Below, one piece after another: positions 46,189-54,804 of a DNA stretch of 64,000 bases. The position numbers were made by a program, and so were the translations under genes. Positions within the stretch are counted from its first letter, which is position 1. Every line of letters starts with the position of its first letter. Below the pieces are notes generated by a model, which was not told where the DNA came from, did no database searches, and saw only the letters and a list, made by a program, of their open reading frames with translations. The stretch comes from Nocardioides sp. SYSU D00038. GTDB lineage: Bacteria; Actinomycetota; Actinomycetes; Propionibacteriales; Nocardioidaceae. Location: contig NZ_JAFFJT010000007.1 in the NCBI RefSeq assembly GCF_016924665.1, positions 62,001 to 126,000 on the forward strand. Direction: 5' to 3'.

Positions 46189-47406
46189 CTACTGCTCGAC
46201 GGAGTAGCCGCGGCCGCGCAGCCGGCTCACGACCTGGTCGGAGTGCGGCTCGCCGCGGGTCTCGAGCTGGATGTGGATCTCGACCTCGTCGAGGTGCAGC
46301 CGCGGCGAGATCCTCTCGTGCACGACCTCGAGCACGTTGGCGCCGGTCGCGCCGACCTCCGACAGCAGCTGGGCCAGCGCGCCGGGCGCGTCGGGCACGG
46401 TGACGTGGAGGTTGAGGTAGCGCCCGGCGGCGGCCATGCCGTGCCGGATCACCTTGCCGAGCAGCAGCGGGTCGACGTTGCCACCGGAGAGCACGGCGAC
46501 CGCCGGCGTCTCGAACGCCGTCGGCTGGTCGAGCAGCGCCGCCACCGCGGCCGCGCCGGCCGGCTCGACGACCATCTTGGCGCGCTCGACCAGGGCCAGC
46601 AGCGCCTGGGAGAGCGAGTCCTCCGAGACGGTGAGCACGTCGTCGACGTGGTCGCGCACGGCCGCGAAGGTGACCTCGCCCGGCAACCCCACCGCGATGC
46701 CGTCGGCCATCGTCTTCATCGCGGCCAGGGCCACGGGCCGGCCCTGCGCCAGCGACTCGGGGTACGCCGCCGCGCCGGCGGCCTGCACGCCCACGACCCG
46801 CACGTCGGGCCGCAGCGCCTTGACCGCGATCGCGACCCCGGCCAGCAGCCCACCGCCGCCCGTGGGCACCAGCACGGTGCGCACGTCCGGTGCCTGCTCG
46901 AGGATCTCCAGCCCGGCGGTGCCCTGCCCGGCGACGACGTCGACGTGGTCGAAGGGGTGGATGAGCACCGCGCCGGTCTCGTCGGCGAACCGGCGGGCGG
47001 CGGCCAGCGACTCCTCGAGGTACGCGCCCTCGAAGACCACCTCGGCGCCGTACCCCCGGGTCGCGCGCTCCTTGGGGATGGGCGCGCCCTCGGGCATGAA
47101 CACCGTCGACCGGATGCCGAGCAGCTGCGCGGCCAGCGCCACGCCCTGGGCGTGGTTGCCCGCCGAGGCCGCCACCACGCCGCGGGCGCGCTCCTCGGGG
47201 GTGAGCCGGGAGATGCGCACGTAGGCGCCGCGGGCCTTGAACGAGCCGGTGCGCTGGAGGTTCTCGCACTTGAGCTGCACCGGCCCGCCGACGAGCGCGG
47301 AGAGCCAGCGCGACTGCTCCATCGGGGTCTCGATCACCACCTCGCGCAGCACCTCGCGCGCGGCGCGGATCTCGTCGAGGCCGACCCCGACCGTGGGGTC
47401 AGCCAC
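46189..47406 (-). CDS. ilvA: threonine ammonia-lyase with ACT domain
   Basis: 405 residues. The PLP Lys is in NLQRTGSFKARGAYVRI (about residue 55), with SAGNHAQGVA, VPTGGGGLLAG and SGGNVDP forming the cofactor phosphate and substrate sites. The C-terminus from about residue 330 is one ACT-like domain (VTVPDAPGALAQLLSEVGA). It converts threonine to 2-oxobutanoate, the first step to isoleucine; a single ACT domain is typical of the shorter catabolic-like form, so feedback control cannot be assumed. GTG start overlaps the AI-2E gene stop by eight bases. Confidence 0.9.
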   Translation of the reverse strand: MADPTVGVGLDEIRAAREVLREVVIETPMEQSRWLSALVGGPVQLKCENLQRTGSFKARGAYVRISRLTPEERARGVVAASAGNHAQGVALAAQLLGIRSTVFMPEGAPIPKERATRGYGAEVVFEGAYLEESLAAARRFADETGAVLIHPFDHVDVVAGQGTAGLEILEQAPDVRTVLVPTGGGGLLAGVAIAVKALRPDVRVVGVQAAGAAAYPESLAQGRPVALAAMKTMADGIAVGLPGEVTFAAVRDHVDDVLTVSEDSLSQALLALVERAKMVVEPAGAAAVAALLDQPTAFETPAVAVLSGGNVDPLLLGKVIRHGMAAAGRYLNLHVTVPDAPGALAQLLSEVGATGANVLEVVHERISPRLHLDEVEIHIQLETRGEPHSDQVVSRLRGRGYSVEQ

Positions 47407-48712
47407 CGACCGCCCCGTCGTCGGGGTGGTCGCCGGTCGCCTGCGGGGCCGGGTCGTCGTCGCCCGGTGGCAGCTCCTCGAAGTCCTCCTCCAGCTCCTC
47501 GACGGGGTCGTCGCCGGGATCGGTGTACGACGCGAGGTGCTGCACCACGGCGTTGAGCGCGGCGGCGAGCGGGACGGCGACGAGCGCGCCCACGATGCCT
47601 CCGGCGAGGATGCCGACCGCGAGCGCCAGGATCACCCCGAGCGGGTGCAGCGAGACCCAGCGGCCGAGCAGGAACGGCTGGAGCACGTGGCCCTCGACCT
47701 GCTGCACGAGGATCACGCCGGCGAACATCAGCAGCGCCGTGATCGGCCCCTGGTCGACCAGCGCGACCAGCACCGCCACCGAGCCGGCCACCGTGGCGCC
47801 GACCAGCGGCACGAACGCGCCGAGGAAGACCAGCACGCCGATGGCCAGCACGAACGGCACCTGCAGGATCGCGGCGACGATCATGATGCCGATCGCGTCG
47901 ACCGCGGCCACGATCACCGTGGCCCGCACGAACTGGGTCAGCGAGATCCACGCGACCCGGCCGGAGGTGTCGACCCGGCGCCGGGCGGCGCGGGGCGAGA
48001 GGCGCACGATCCACGACCAGATCCGCTCGCCGTCGGCGAGGAAGAAGTAGGTTGAGAACAGCACGATGAAGAAGCCGGCGAAGACGTGGCCCAGGGTGGC
48101 GGTGACCTGGGTGAGCTGACCGACGATCGCGCCGTCCTGCGAGCGGTCGGTGATCGCGTCCTGGGCCTGCTTGATCCAGTCGTTGATCTGGGAGTCGCTG
48201 GCGTCGACCGGCCCGTCCTTGAGCCACTGCCGGATCTCGCCGAGGCCCTGCACCACCGAGTCGGCCAGGTCGTTGGCGCCCTCGGCGACCTGCTGGCCGG
48301 CGAAGGTGAGCAGCGCGGCGATGCCGGCGATGGTCGTGACCACGGTCAGGATCGCGGCCAGCCCGCGCGGCAGCCCGAGCCGGGTGAGCCAGTCGACCAG
48401 CGGCACCACGAGCGCCGAGACCAGCAGCGCCACCACCACGGGCACCACGGCGACCGAGAAGAACGCCAGGGTCCAGCCGACGATCGCGGCGGCCCCCACG
48501 ATGACGATGAAGCGCCACGACCAGGCCGCGGCCAGGTCGACGCCGTACGGCACCTCCGCCCGGCGGAAGTTCGACGGACCGGCCTCGATCGGGGGCGGCG
48601 GCGCGGGCTGGCGGCGCTCGTCGCGCATCACCGCCCACTGCTGGGCGAGCCGCCGGGTGATCCGCTCGTGCTCCTGGCCCGAGGGGGCGGGCCGGGGCGC
48701 GTCGTCGCTCAC
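47399..48712 (-). CDS. AI-2E family transporter
   Basis: 437 residues with about eight transmembrane helices. A cytoplasmic N-terminal extension of about 50 residues precedes the first helix (FIVIVGAAAIVGWTLAFFSV). PLVDWLTRLGLPRGLAAILT and, near the end, QQVEGHVLQPFLLGRWVSLHPL are signatures of the family, which includes TqsA and PerM; substrates range from autoinducer-2 to Na+, or are unknown. The acidic C-terminus is disordered. It is the middle gene of metB-AI-2E-ilvA, overlapping both (GTGA with metB). Confidence 0.88.
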   Translation of the reverse strand: MSDDAPRPAPSGQEHERITRRLAQQWAVMRDERRQPAPPPPIEAGPSNFRRAEVPYGVDLAAAWSWRFIVIVGAAAIVGWTLAFFSVAVVPVVVALLVSALVVPLVDWLTRLGLPRGLAAILTVVTTIAGIAALLTFAGQQVAEGANDLADSVVQGLGEIRQWLKDGPVDASDSQINDWIKQAQDAITDRSQDGAIVGQLTQVTATLGHVFAGFFIVLFSTYFFLADGERIWSWIVRLSPRAARRRVDTSGRVAWISLTQFVRATVIVAAVDAIGIMIVAAILQVPFVLAIGVLVFLGAFVPLVGATVAGSVAVLVALVDQGPITALLMFAGVILVQQVEGHVLQPFLLGRWVSLHPLGVILALAVGILAGGIVGALVAVPLAAALNAVVQHLASYTDPGDDPVEELEEDFEELPPGDDDPAPQATGDHPDDGAVGG

Positions 48713-49899
48713 CTGGTCAGGCTATCCGGGGCCGCAGCACCGTGCAGGGCACGGTCGAGGTCGCCGATCAGGTCGTCGGCGGTCTCGATCCCGACGCTGA
48801 GGCGCACCAGGTCGCTCGGCACCTCGAGCTCGGTGCCGGCCACGCTCGCGTGGGTCATCCGGCCGGGGTGCTCGATCAGCGACTCGACCCCGCCGAGCGA
48901 CTCCCCCAGCGTGAAGACCTCGGCGCGCTCGCAGACCGCCAGCGCCTGGGCCTCGCCGCCGGTGACCCGGAACGACACCATCCCGCCGAACCGCCTCATC
49001 TGCCGGGCCGCGACCTCGTGGCCGGGGTGGTCGGGCAGGCCGGGGTAGTAGACGTGCGAGACCGCCGGGTGGCGGGTGAGGAACTCGACCACGCGCTCGG
49101 CGTTCTCGCTGTGCCGCTCCATGCGCAGCGCGAGCGTGCGCAGGCCGCGCAGGGTCAGCCAGGAGTCGAACGGCCCCGCCACCGCGCCCATGGCGTTGTG
49201 GTGGAAGGCGATCCGCTCCGCCAGGTCGAGGTCGCGGACGACGACCGCACCGCCCACGACGTCGGAGTGGCCGCCGCAGTACTTGGTGGTGGAGTGCACG
49301 ACGACGTCGGCGCCCAGGGTCAGCGGCTGCTGGAGGTACGGCGAGGCGAAGGTGTTGTCGACCACGAGCAGCGCGCCCGCCTCGTGGGCCACCGCGGCGA
49401 CCGCCTCGATGTCGACGATGTTGAGCAGCGGGTTGGTGGGCGTCTCGACCCAGACCATCTTGGTGGTGCCGGGCCGGATCGCCGCCCGCACGTCCTCGGG
49501 CGCGTGCCCGACCGGCGTGTGGTCGATGCCCCAGAGCCGCTCGACCTTGTCGAAGAGCCGGAAGGTGCCGCCGTAGGCGTCGTTGGGGAAGACCACGTGG
49601 TCGCCGGGGGCCAGCAGCCCGCGCACCAGGGTGTCCTCTGCGGCCAGGCCGGAGGCGAAGGCGAAGCCGCGCTCCCCCTCCTCCAGGGCCGCGATGTTGC
49701 CCTCGAGGGCGGTGCGGGTGGGGTTGCCGGACCGGCTGTACTCGTAGCCGCCGCGCAGCCCGCCGACGCCGTCCTGCTTGTAGGTCGACGTGGCGAAGAT
49801 CGGCGGGATCACCGCGCCGGTGGTGGGGTCGGGGTCGTAGCCCGCGTGGATCGCACGCGTCTCGAACCCGCTCTTGCTCGTGTGCTCCTGGGCGGCCAT
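48709..49899 (-). CDS. metB: cystathionine gamma-synthase/lyase family PLP enzyme
   Basis: 396 residues. The PLP Lys is in [18 protein letters not shown] (about residue 205), and [19 protein letters not shown] and [17 protein letters not shown] are typical of the Cys/Met metabolism family. It probably makes cystathionine from an activated homoserine and cysteine, or cleaves cystathionine; the position next to greA matches M. tuberculosis metB (Rv1079). The ATG at 49899 follows a TAGCCT box by six bases. It heads an operon with the AI-2E gene and ilvA. 2-Oxobutanoate is a product of both ilvA and gamma-lyase reactions. Confidence 0.9.
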   Translation of the reverse strand: MAAQEHTSKSGFETRAIHAGYDPDPTTGAVIPPIFATSTYKQDGVGGLRGGYEYSRSGNPTRTALEGNIAALEEGERGFAFASGLAAEDTLVRGLLAPGDHVVFPNDAYGGTFRLFDKVERLWGIDHTPVGHAPEDVRAAIRPGTTKMVWVETPTNPLLNIVDIEAVAAVAHEAGALLVVDNTFASPYLQQPLTLGADVVVHSTTKYCGGHSDVVGGAVVVRDLDLAERIAFHHNAMGAVAGPFDSWLTLRGLRTLALRMERHSENAERVVEFLTRHPAVSHVYYPGLPDHPGHEVAARQMRRFGGMVSFRVTGGEAQALAVCERAEVFTLGESLGGVESLIEHPGRMTHASVAGTELEVPSDLVRLSVGIETADDLIGDLDRALHGAAAPDSLTR

Positions 49900-49962
49900 C
49901 CGTCGAGGCTAGTACGCCGCCGGGCGCGCCCGCTCGCGAGGGGAACGTCCGCGCCGCCCGCG

Positions 49963-49974
49963 GTGTTGCAACAC
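49963..49974. promoter_or_regulatory. perfect 12-base palindrome between metB and msrA
   Basis: GTGTTG-CAACAC is a perfect palindrome in the 110-base gap between the divergent metB and msrA genes, about 35 bases before the msrA ribosome binding site. A shared operator for two methionine-related genes is possible. Confidence 0.35.
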
Positions 49975-50009
49975 TTGCCAGCAGTTCCCGCTCCACCCAG
50001 GAGGTCCCG

Positions 50010-50654
<645 letters not shown>

Positions 50655-50663
50655 CGGGGACGC

Positions 50664-51224
50664 CTAGCCCCGCAGCCCGCGGTCGACGAACTCGACCAGC
50701 CAGGTGAAGCTGTCGTCGACGTCGGTGGCGAGCTGGAAGCCGCCGGCGGCCTCGAGCACCGCGAAGCCGTGGAAGAGGCTGCGCAGCAGCCGCAGCGCGT
50801 GCACGGTGTCGGCCGGGTCGACGTCGTAGCCGGCGAGGATGGCGGCCAGCGAGTCGAGCACCCGGGCGCCGGCGGCGGCGAGGGGGTCGTCGGGGGCGTG
50901 CACGTCCACGCGCACGGTGGCGGCGTAGCGGCCGGGGTGGGCGACGGCGAAGCCGCGGATCGCAGTGGCGGCGGCGGCCAGCGCGTCGCGACCGGCCCGT
51001 CCCTGGAGCGCGTCGCGCAGCGCGTCACCCAGCTCGGTCAGGGCGAGCACGGCCACCCGGTGGTGCAGGTCGGCGAGCCCGTCGACGTGCTTGTAGAGCG
51101 ACGGCGACCGCACGCCGAGTCGCTCGGCGAGCAGCCCCATCGTCACGTTCGGGAGCCCGACCTCGTCGGCGAGCGCCGCCGCGCCCGCCGCGACGACGTC
51201 GGGGTCGAGCCCGGCCCTAGGCAC
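50664..51224 (-). CDS. TetR family regulator with WHG-type ligand domain
   Basis: 186 residues from the GTG at 51224. HTH at about residues 6-50: VVAAGAAALADEVGLPNVTM, then LLAERLGVRSPSLYKHVDGL. The C-terminal half (RYAATVRVDVHAPDDPLAA, FHGFAVLEAAGGF) matches the WHG domain of TetR proteins. Its start overlaps the stop of the alpha/beta hydrolase gene by eight bases, so the regulator is the second gene of that operon and likely represses it through the twin operators at 52063-52098. Inducer unknown. Confidence 0.88.
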   Translation of the reverse strand: MPRAGLDPDVVAAGAAALADEVGLPNVTMGLLAERLGVRSPSLYKHVDGLADLHHRVAVLALTELGDALRDALQGRAGRDALAAAATAIRGFAVAHPGRYAATVRVDVHAPDDPLAAAGARVLDSLAAILAGYDVDPADTVHALRLLRSLFHGFAVLEAAGGFQLATDVDDSFTWLVEFVDRGLRG

Positions 51225-52050
51225 GGGCGTGCGCCGCGAGGAAGGGCAGCAGCAGGGCGACGGTCGCCTCGGGGTGCTGGGTGTGGGGGTAGTGCCCCGA
51301 CCCCACCACCATCGCCAGCTCACCGAGGCCGTCGGGCAGCGCGGCGACGATCGCCTCGCCCTCCGCCCGCGGGTCGGCCCAGTCGGGGTCGAGCGAGCCC
51401 TGCACCACGAGCGCCGGGCAGCGGACGTGGGCCAGCGCGGCGCCGGCGTCGGTCGGCGCCGACCGCCCCATCCGGCGCAGCGCGGCCATCCGGCCCGGGT
51501 CGGCGAGGGAGGTGCGGATCCGCTCCACCTGGGCGGACCAGTCGGCAGGACGGTCCCCGGGGTAGGCCACCTCGAGGTAGCGCAGCCACCACGGCACGCT
51601 GCCGAGGAGGCCGGTCATCGCGAGCCGGGTCATGCCGCTGCGGAACCTCGCGACGCGCAGGTCGCCCAGGCGCACCGACTGCTTGCGCGTGAACGGGCCG
51701 AGCTCCACGATCCCCTCGACCAGGTCGGGCGCATCGGCCGCCGCGATCGTCACCGCACCGCCGGCGAACGAGTGGCCCACCAGCACGGCCGGCCCGCCGA
51801 GGTGTCGCACGAGCGCGATGAGGTCGCCCGCCACGTCGGTGCGCGTGTACGACGGCCAGCCGGTGCTCGACTCGCCGCAACCGCGCAGGTCGACGTTCGC
51901 GACCCGGTAGCCGGCGGCGACGAGGCGGGGGACGACGAACCGGTAGGCGGCACGGCTGTCGCCCATCCCGTGGGCGAGGACGACGAGGGGCCCGGTGCCC
52001 GTCACGTCGTAGGCGAGGGTGCCGCCGTCGAGGTCGAGGTGCTCGGTCAT
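51217..52050 (-). CDS. alpha/beta hydrolase under TetR control
   Basis: 277 residues, no signal peptide. LVVLAHGMGDSRAAYRF carries the oxyanion region, GHSFAGGAVTIAA the nucleophile Ser (about residue 95), VQGSLDPDW the acid and GSGHYPHTQHP the His. The group includes haloalkane dehalogenase-like and epoxide hydrolase-like esterases; the substrate is unknown. ATG 52050 has GGAGCGGAC upstream. First gene of a two-gene operon with the TetR regulator, and its promoter carries two matched inverted repeats. Confidence 0.82.
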   Translation of the reverse strand: MTEHLDLDGGTLAYDVTGTGPLVVLAHGMGDSRAAYRFVVPRLVAAGYRVANVDLRGCGESSTGWPSYTRTDVAGDLIALVRHLGGPAVLVGHSFAGGAVTIAAADAPDLVEGIVELGPFTRKQSVRLGDLRVARFRSGMTRLAMTGLLGSVPWWLRYLEVAYPGDRPADWSAQVERIRTSLADPGRMAALRRMGRSAPTDAGAALAHVRCPALVVQGSLDPDWADPRAEGEAIVAALPDGLGELAMVVGSGHYPHTQHPEATVALLLPFLAAHARA

Positions 52051-52062
52051 GTCCGCTCCTGT

Positions 52063-52079
52063 GGCTAAGGTTGTTAGCC
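52063..52079. promoter_or_regulatory. operator 1, GGCTAA-N5-TTAGCC
   Basis: Perfect 6-base inverted repeat with a 5-base spacer, 13 bases upstream of the hydrolase ATG. Likely site of the TetR protein at 50664-51224. Confidence 0.65.
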
Positions 52080-52083
52080 ATAC

Positions 52084-52098
52084 GCTAACACTATTAGC
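52084..52098. promoter_or_regulatory. operator 2, GCTAA-N5-TTAGC
   Basis: Same repeat as operator 1 with centre 20 bases away, about two DNA turns, so two dimers would bind on the same face of the helix. AT-rich against the surrounding DNA. Confidence 0.65.
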
Positions 52099-52152
52099 CA
52101 ATCCGTCAAGGGCCGGCCCGGGTCGCCGGTCGGCGGCGGGGTACTGGAGCAC

Positions 52153-53463
52153 GTGACCGCCGACCTCGTCTACGTCGTCGCCGGCGGCAGCCTCCTGCTC
52201 GCCGTCGTCCTGCCGACGCTGCTGGACCGCTGGGCGGTCTCCGCGCCCATGGTGCTGGTGGGGGTGGGCATGGTGATCGGGCTGACCCCGCTGCCCGACG
52301 GCATGCCGATCGACCCCCAGGCCAACCGCGCCGCCATCGAGCACGTCACCGAGCTGGTCGTCCTCGTCGCGCTGATGGGCGTGGGCCTGGCCCTGGACCG
52401 GCCGCTGGAGGTGCGCAACCCGGCGACCTGGCGGTCCTGGGCGCCCACCTGGCGGCTGCTGGCGATCGGCATGCCGCTGACGATCGCCGCGGTCGCGCTG
52501 CTGGGGTGGTGGGCCGGTCTCGCGCCGGCCGCCGCGCTGCTGCTCGGCGCCGCGCTCTCCCCAACCGACCCCGTGCTGGCCTCCGACGTGCAGGTCGCGG
52601 GACCGCAGACCGGCGACGACCACGAGGTCGACGAGCACGACGAGATCCGGTTCACCCTGACCTCGGAGGCCGGCCTCAACGACGGCCTCGCCTTCCCGTT
52701 CGTCTACGCCGCGATCCTGCTCGCCACCGAGGGCGCGGTCTCGGGCTGGGTCCTGGAGTGGGTGGGGATCGACCTGCTCTTCAAGGTGCTCGCCGGGGTG
52801 GCGGTGGGCATCCTCGTCGGCCGGGTGCTGGCCTGGGCGGCGTTCCGCTCCAACAGCCGGTCGCTGCGGGTCGCCGAGCGTGGCGAGTCGCTGTTCACGC
52901 TGGCCGCGCTGGTGACGTCGTACGGGCTGGGCGAGGTCGCGGGCGGCTACGGCTTCCTGTCGGTCTTCGCGTGCGCGATGACGTTCCGTTCGGCGGAGCG
53001 CTCCCACGACTACCACGCCGCCATGCACGAGGTGGCCGAGCGGCTGGAGCGGCTGCTGACCCTGTTCGTCCTGCTCGTGCTCGGCATCGCGCTGACCCGC
53101 GGCCTGCTCGACGCCCTCGACTGGCGCGGCGTCGCCATCGGGGTCGCGCTGATCCTCGTCGTGCGCCCCCTCGCCGGCATCGCGGCGCTGCGGCCGTGGG
53201 CCAGGCCCGACCACCACACCGGGGGCCTCAGCCGGCGGGAGCAGTGGGCCGTGGCGTTCTTCGGCGTCCGTGGGATCGGCTCGATCTTCTACCTCGCCTA
53301 CGCCTCGGGCGAGCACCCGGTCCTCGCCCAGGACTGGCTCTGGTCGACGGTGGCGTTCACGGTGGTCGCGTCGGTGCTCGTGCACGGCGTGCTCGCGACC
53401 CCGGTGATGCGGCTGCTCGACCCCGAGCGGCAGCGGGAGACCGACGTCGCCGGGTCGGGCTAA
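52153..53463 (+). CDS. cation:proton antiporter, NhaP/CPA1 type
   Basis: 436 residues with about 11-12 transmembrane helices. The transport core has LLLGAALSPTDPVLASDVQV (about residues 133-155) and the paired acid motif TSEAGLNDGLAFPFVYAAIL typical of CPA1 exchangers, whose Asp residues bind Na+ or H+. A later FFGVRGIGSIFYLAYA is also conserved. It exchanges Na+ or K+ for H+ and supports pH and salt balance. The GTG start follows a short gap from the twin operators; a role for those in its control is possible but they lie closer to the hydrolase. Confidence 0.9.
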   Translation: MTADLVYVVAGGSLLLAVVLPTLLDRWAVSAPMVLVGVGMVIGLTPLPDGMPIDPQANRAAIEHVTELVVLVALMGVGLALDRPLEVRNPATWRSWAPTWRLLAIGMPLTIAAVALLGWWAGLAPAAALLLGAALSPTDPVLASDVQVAGPQTGDDHEVDEHDEIRFTLTSEAGLNDGLAFPFVYAAILLATEGAVSGWVLEWVGIDLLFKVLAGVAVGILVGRVLAWAAFRSNSRSLRVAERGESLFTLAALVTSYGLGEVAGGYGFLSVFACAMTFRSAERSHDYHAAMHEVAERLERLLTLFVLLVLGIALTRGLLDALDWRGVAIGVALILVVRPLAGIAALRPWARPDHHTGGLSRREQWAVAFFGVRGIGSIFYLAYASGEHPVLAQDWLWSTVAFTVVASVLVHGVLATPVMRLLDPERQRETDVAGSG

Positions 53464-53466
53464 CGT
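53461..53466 (+). promoter_or_regulatory. -10-like TAACGT box of the VOC gene
   Basis: TAACGT starts with the antiporter TAA stop and ends seven bases before ATG 53474, the same layout as at glpX. Confidence 0.45.
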
Positions 53467-53473
53467 GCCGGGC

Positions 53474-53833
53474 ATGACCATCGCCCGACACCCCAGCTTC
53501 GTCTACGACTGCCCCGACCCGGGCCTGCTCGCGCGCTTCTACGGTGCCCTCCTCGGCTGGGAGGTGAGCGACGACGGCGACTGGGCCGAGGTCCGGCCCG
53601 CCGACGGCAGCAGCTGCATCAGCTTCCAGCAGGTGTCCGACTACCGACCTCCGGTCTGGCCGGGTCAGGACGTGCCCCAGCAGCTGCACCTCGACGTGGT
53701 CGTGCCCGACCTCGACCGGGCCGAGGCCGAGGTGCTGGCGATCGGTGCGACCCGTCACGAGCACCAGCCGGGCGAGACCTTCCGGGTCTTCGTGGACCCC
53801 GCCGGCCACCCGTTCTGCCTCTGCACCAGCTGA
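53474..53833 (+). CDS. VOC (glyoxalase/dioxygenase-like) family protein
   Basis: 119 residues, one VOC unit of two beta-alpha-beta-beta-beta modules. HPSFVYDCPDPGLLARFYGALLGW opens the first module, QLHLDVVVPDLDRAEAEV the second, and the end HPFCLCTS is typical. Candidate metal ligands are His in QQLHLDV and a Glu near the end of each module. It may be an isomerase, dioxygenase or resistance binding protein; no substrate is evident. The ATG at 53474 is favoured over a GTG at 53465 by the TAACGT box. Confidence 0.8.
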   Translation: MTIARHPSFVYDCPDPGLLARFYGALLGWEVSDDGDWAEVRPADGSSCISFQQVSDYRPPVWPGQDVPQQLHLDVVVPDLDRAEAEVLAIGATRHEHQPGETFRVFVDPAGHPFCLCTS

Positions 53834-53844
53834 CTGTCAACATT

Positions 53845-53900
53845 CACCCTTTCGGGCGTGCGGTCCACGTTGCCGCAGGTCAGCGAAGTGCGAAAGGGTG
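53845..53900 (+). promoter_or_regulatory. inverted repeat that could mask the LuxR gene ribosome binding site
   Basis: CACCCTTTCG (53845-53854) is exactly complementary to CGAAAGGGTG (53891-53900), 36 bases apart. The second arm contains the AAAGGG ribosome binding site for GTG 53907. A hairpin in RNA would hide it. The shorter motif TTCACCCTT recurs at 54690-54698 before the sigma factor gene, so a protein site is an alternative. Confidence 0.45.
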
Positions 53901-53906
53901 GGGCCC

Positions 53907-54515
53907 GTGGTCCAGCAACCCCTTGGCGTCGCGATCGTGGGTCATCAGGCGGTGATGACCCACGGCCTGTCCGCCATGCTCGCCGAGCACCCCGACCGGG
54001 TGCACGAGGTCCGGCTGCCCCGGGTGTGGATGTCGCTGGCCGGCGTCGACGTGGCCCTCTACGACGTGCTGGGGCTCCACCGCACCGACGGCAGTGACCT
54101 GCGCCACCTCGTCGAGCAGACCCGGGCCAAGGTGCTGGTCGTCAGCCGCGACCTGCGCCCCGACCTCCGGGCCCGGGCGCTGGCCCTGGGCGCCGATGCC
54201 TGGGTGTCGATGAGCGCCGACTCCGACGAGCTGGTCGACGCGGTCGAGCGGCTCGCGTTCGGCGTGGCCGACTCCGAGCCCATCGACCCGCTCGGGCAGA
54301 GCGCGGGCCTGACCGCTCGCGAGGTGGACGTGCTGACCCTGATCACGCACGGGGTGTCGAACCAGGACATCGCCCGCGAGCTGGTGCTCTCGATCAACTC
54401 GATCAAGAGCTACATCCGCAGCGCCTACGCCAAGATCGGCGTGCAGACCCGCGCCCAAGCGGTCGCCTGGTGCCTGGTCCACGGCTTCCCACCCCCGGAC
54501 GACCCCCTCCCCTGA
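53907..54515 (+). CDS. LuxR family regulator with atypical receiver domain
   Basis: 202 residues. The C-terminal HTH (LTAREVDVLTLITHGVSNQD, then ELVLSINSIKSYIRSAYAKIG) is a standard LuxR/NarL DNA-binding domain. The N-terminal half has the fold pattern of a receiver, but the acidic pair that binds Mg2+ is replaced (VAIVGHQAVMTHG where VDDH is expected), though an Asp remains in VALYDV. Phosphorylation is therefore doubtful; it may act without a kinase. GTG 53907 is favoured by spacing to AAAGGG; GTG 53898 is possible. Just upstream of a SigF/B-type sigma gene. Confidence 0.82.
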   Translation: MVQQPLGVAIVGHQAVMTHGLSAMLAEHPDRVHEVRLPRVWMSLAGVDVALYDVLGLHRTDGSDLRHLVEQTRAKVLVVSRDLRPDLRARALALGADAWVSMSADSDELVDAVERLAFGVADSEPIDPLGQSAGLTAREVDVLTLITHGVSNQDIARELVLSINSIKSYIRSAYAKIGVQTRAQAVAWCLVHGFPPPDDPLP

Positions 54516-54638
54516 CCACGAATCCTCGCTCGGGCGGATGCCGCCGGGCGCAGACGGGCAACGTGTAGCCACGGCTCGCGTCGGGTGTCTCCTGTGACAC
54601 GCCGCACGCCGTGCCGGGGCGCGACCCGTGGTCGCGCG

Positions 54639-54670
54639 GACGGCCCCCTCGCTGCAGCGGGGGGGTCGTC
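54639..54670. terminator. hairpin downstream of the LuxR regulator
   Basis: Two adjacent 16-base arms, GACGGCCCCCTCGCTG and CAGCGGGGGGGTCGTC, pair with two G-T wobbles. It lies in the 289-base gap between the LuxR gene and the sigma factor gene and can end the former. The same gap holds the palindrome GGTCTAGACC at 54720-54729 and a TTCACCCTT motif. Confidence 0.5.
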
Positions 54671-54804
54671 GCCCCGGCCGCCGTCGTCGTTCACCCTTCA
54701 ACCGCCCGTGGGGGTGGATGGTCTAGACCGCCAGCCCACCCCTGGGGAGGTGATCGGCGCCCAGCCCGTTTCGTCGCAGGTCAGGGCCGGGAAGGAGTAG
54801 GGGC

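Noticed and set aside
54689-54717. SigB/SigF-type promoter (GTTT-N15-GGGTA) for the sigma factor gene
   Set aside because: GTTC and GGGTGG are present but the spacing is about 19 bases and the -10 match is poor.
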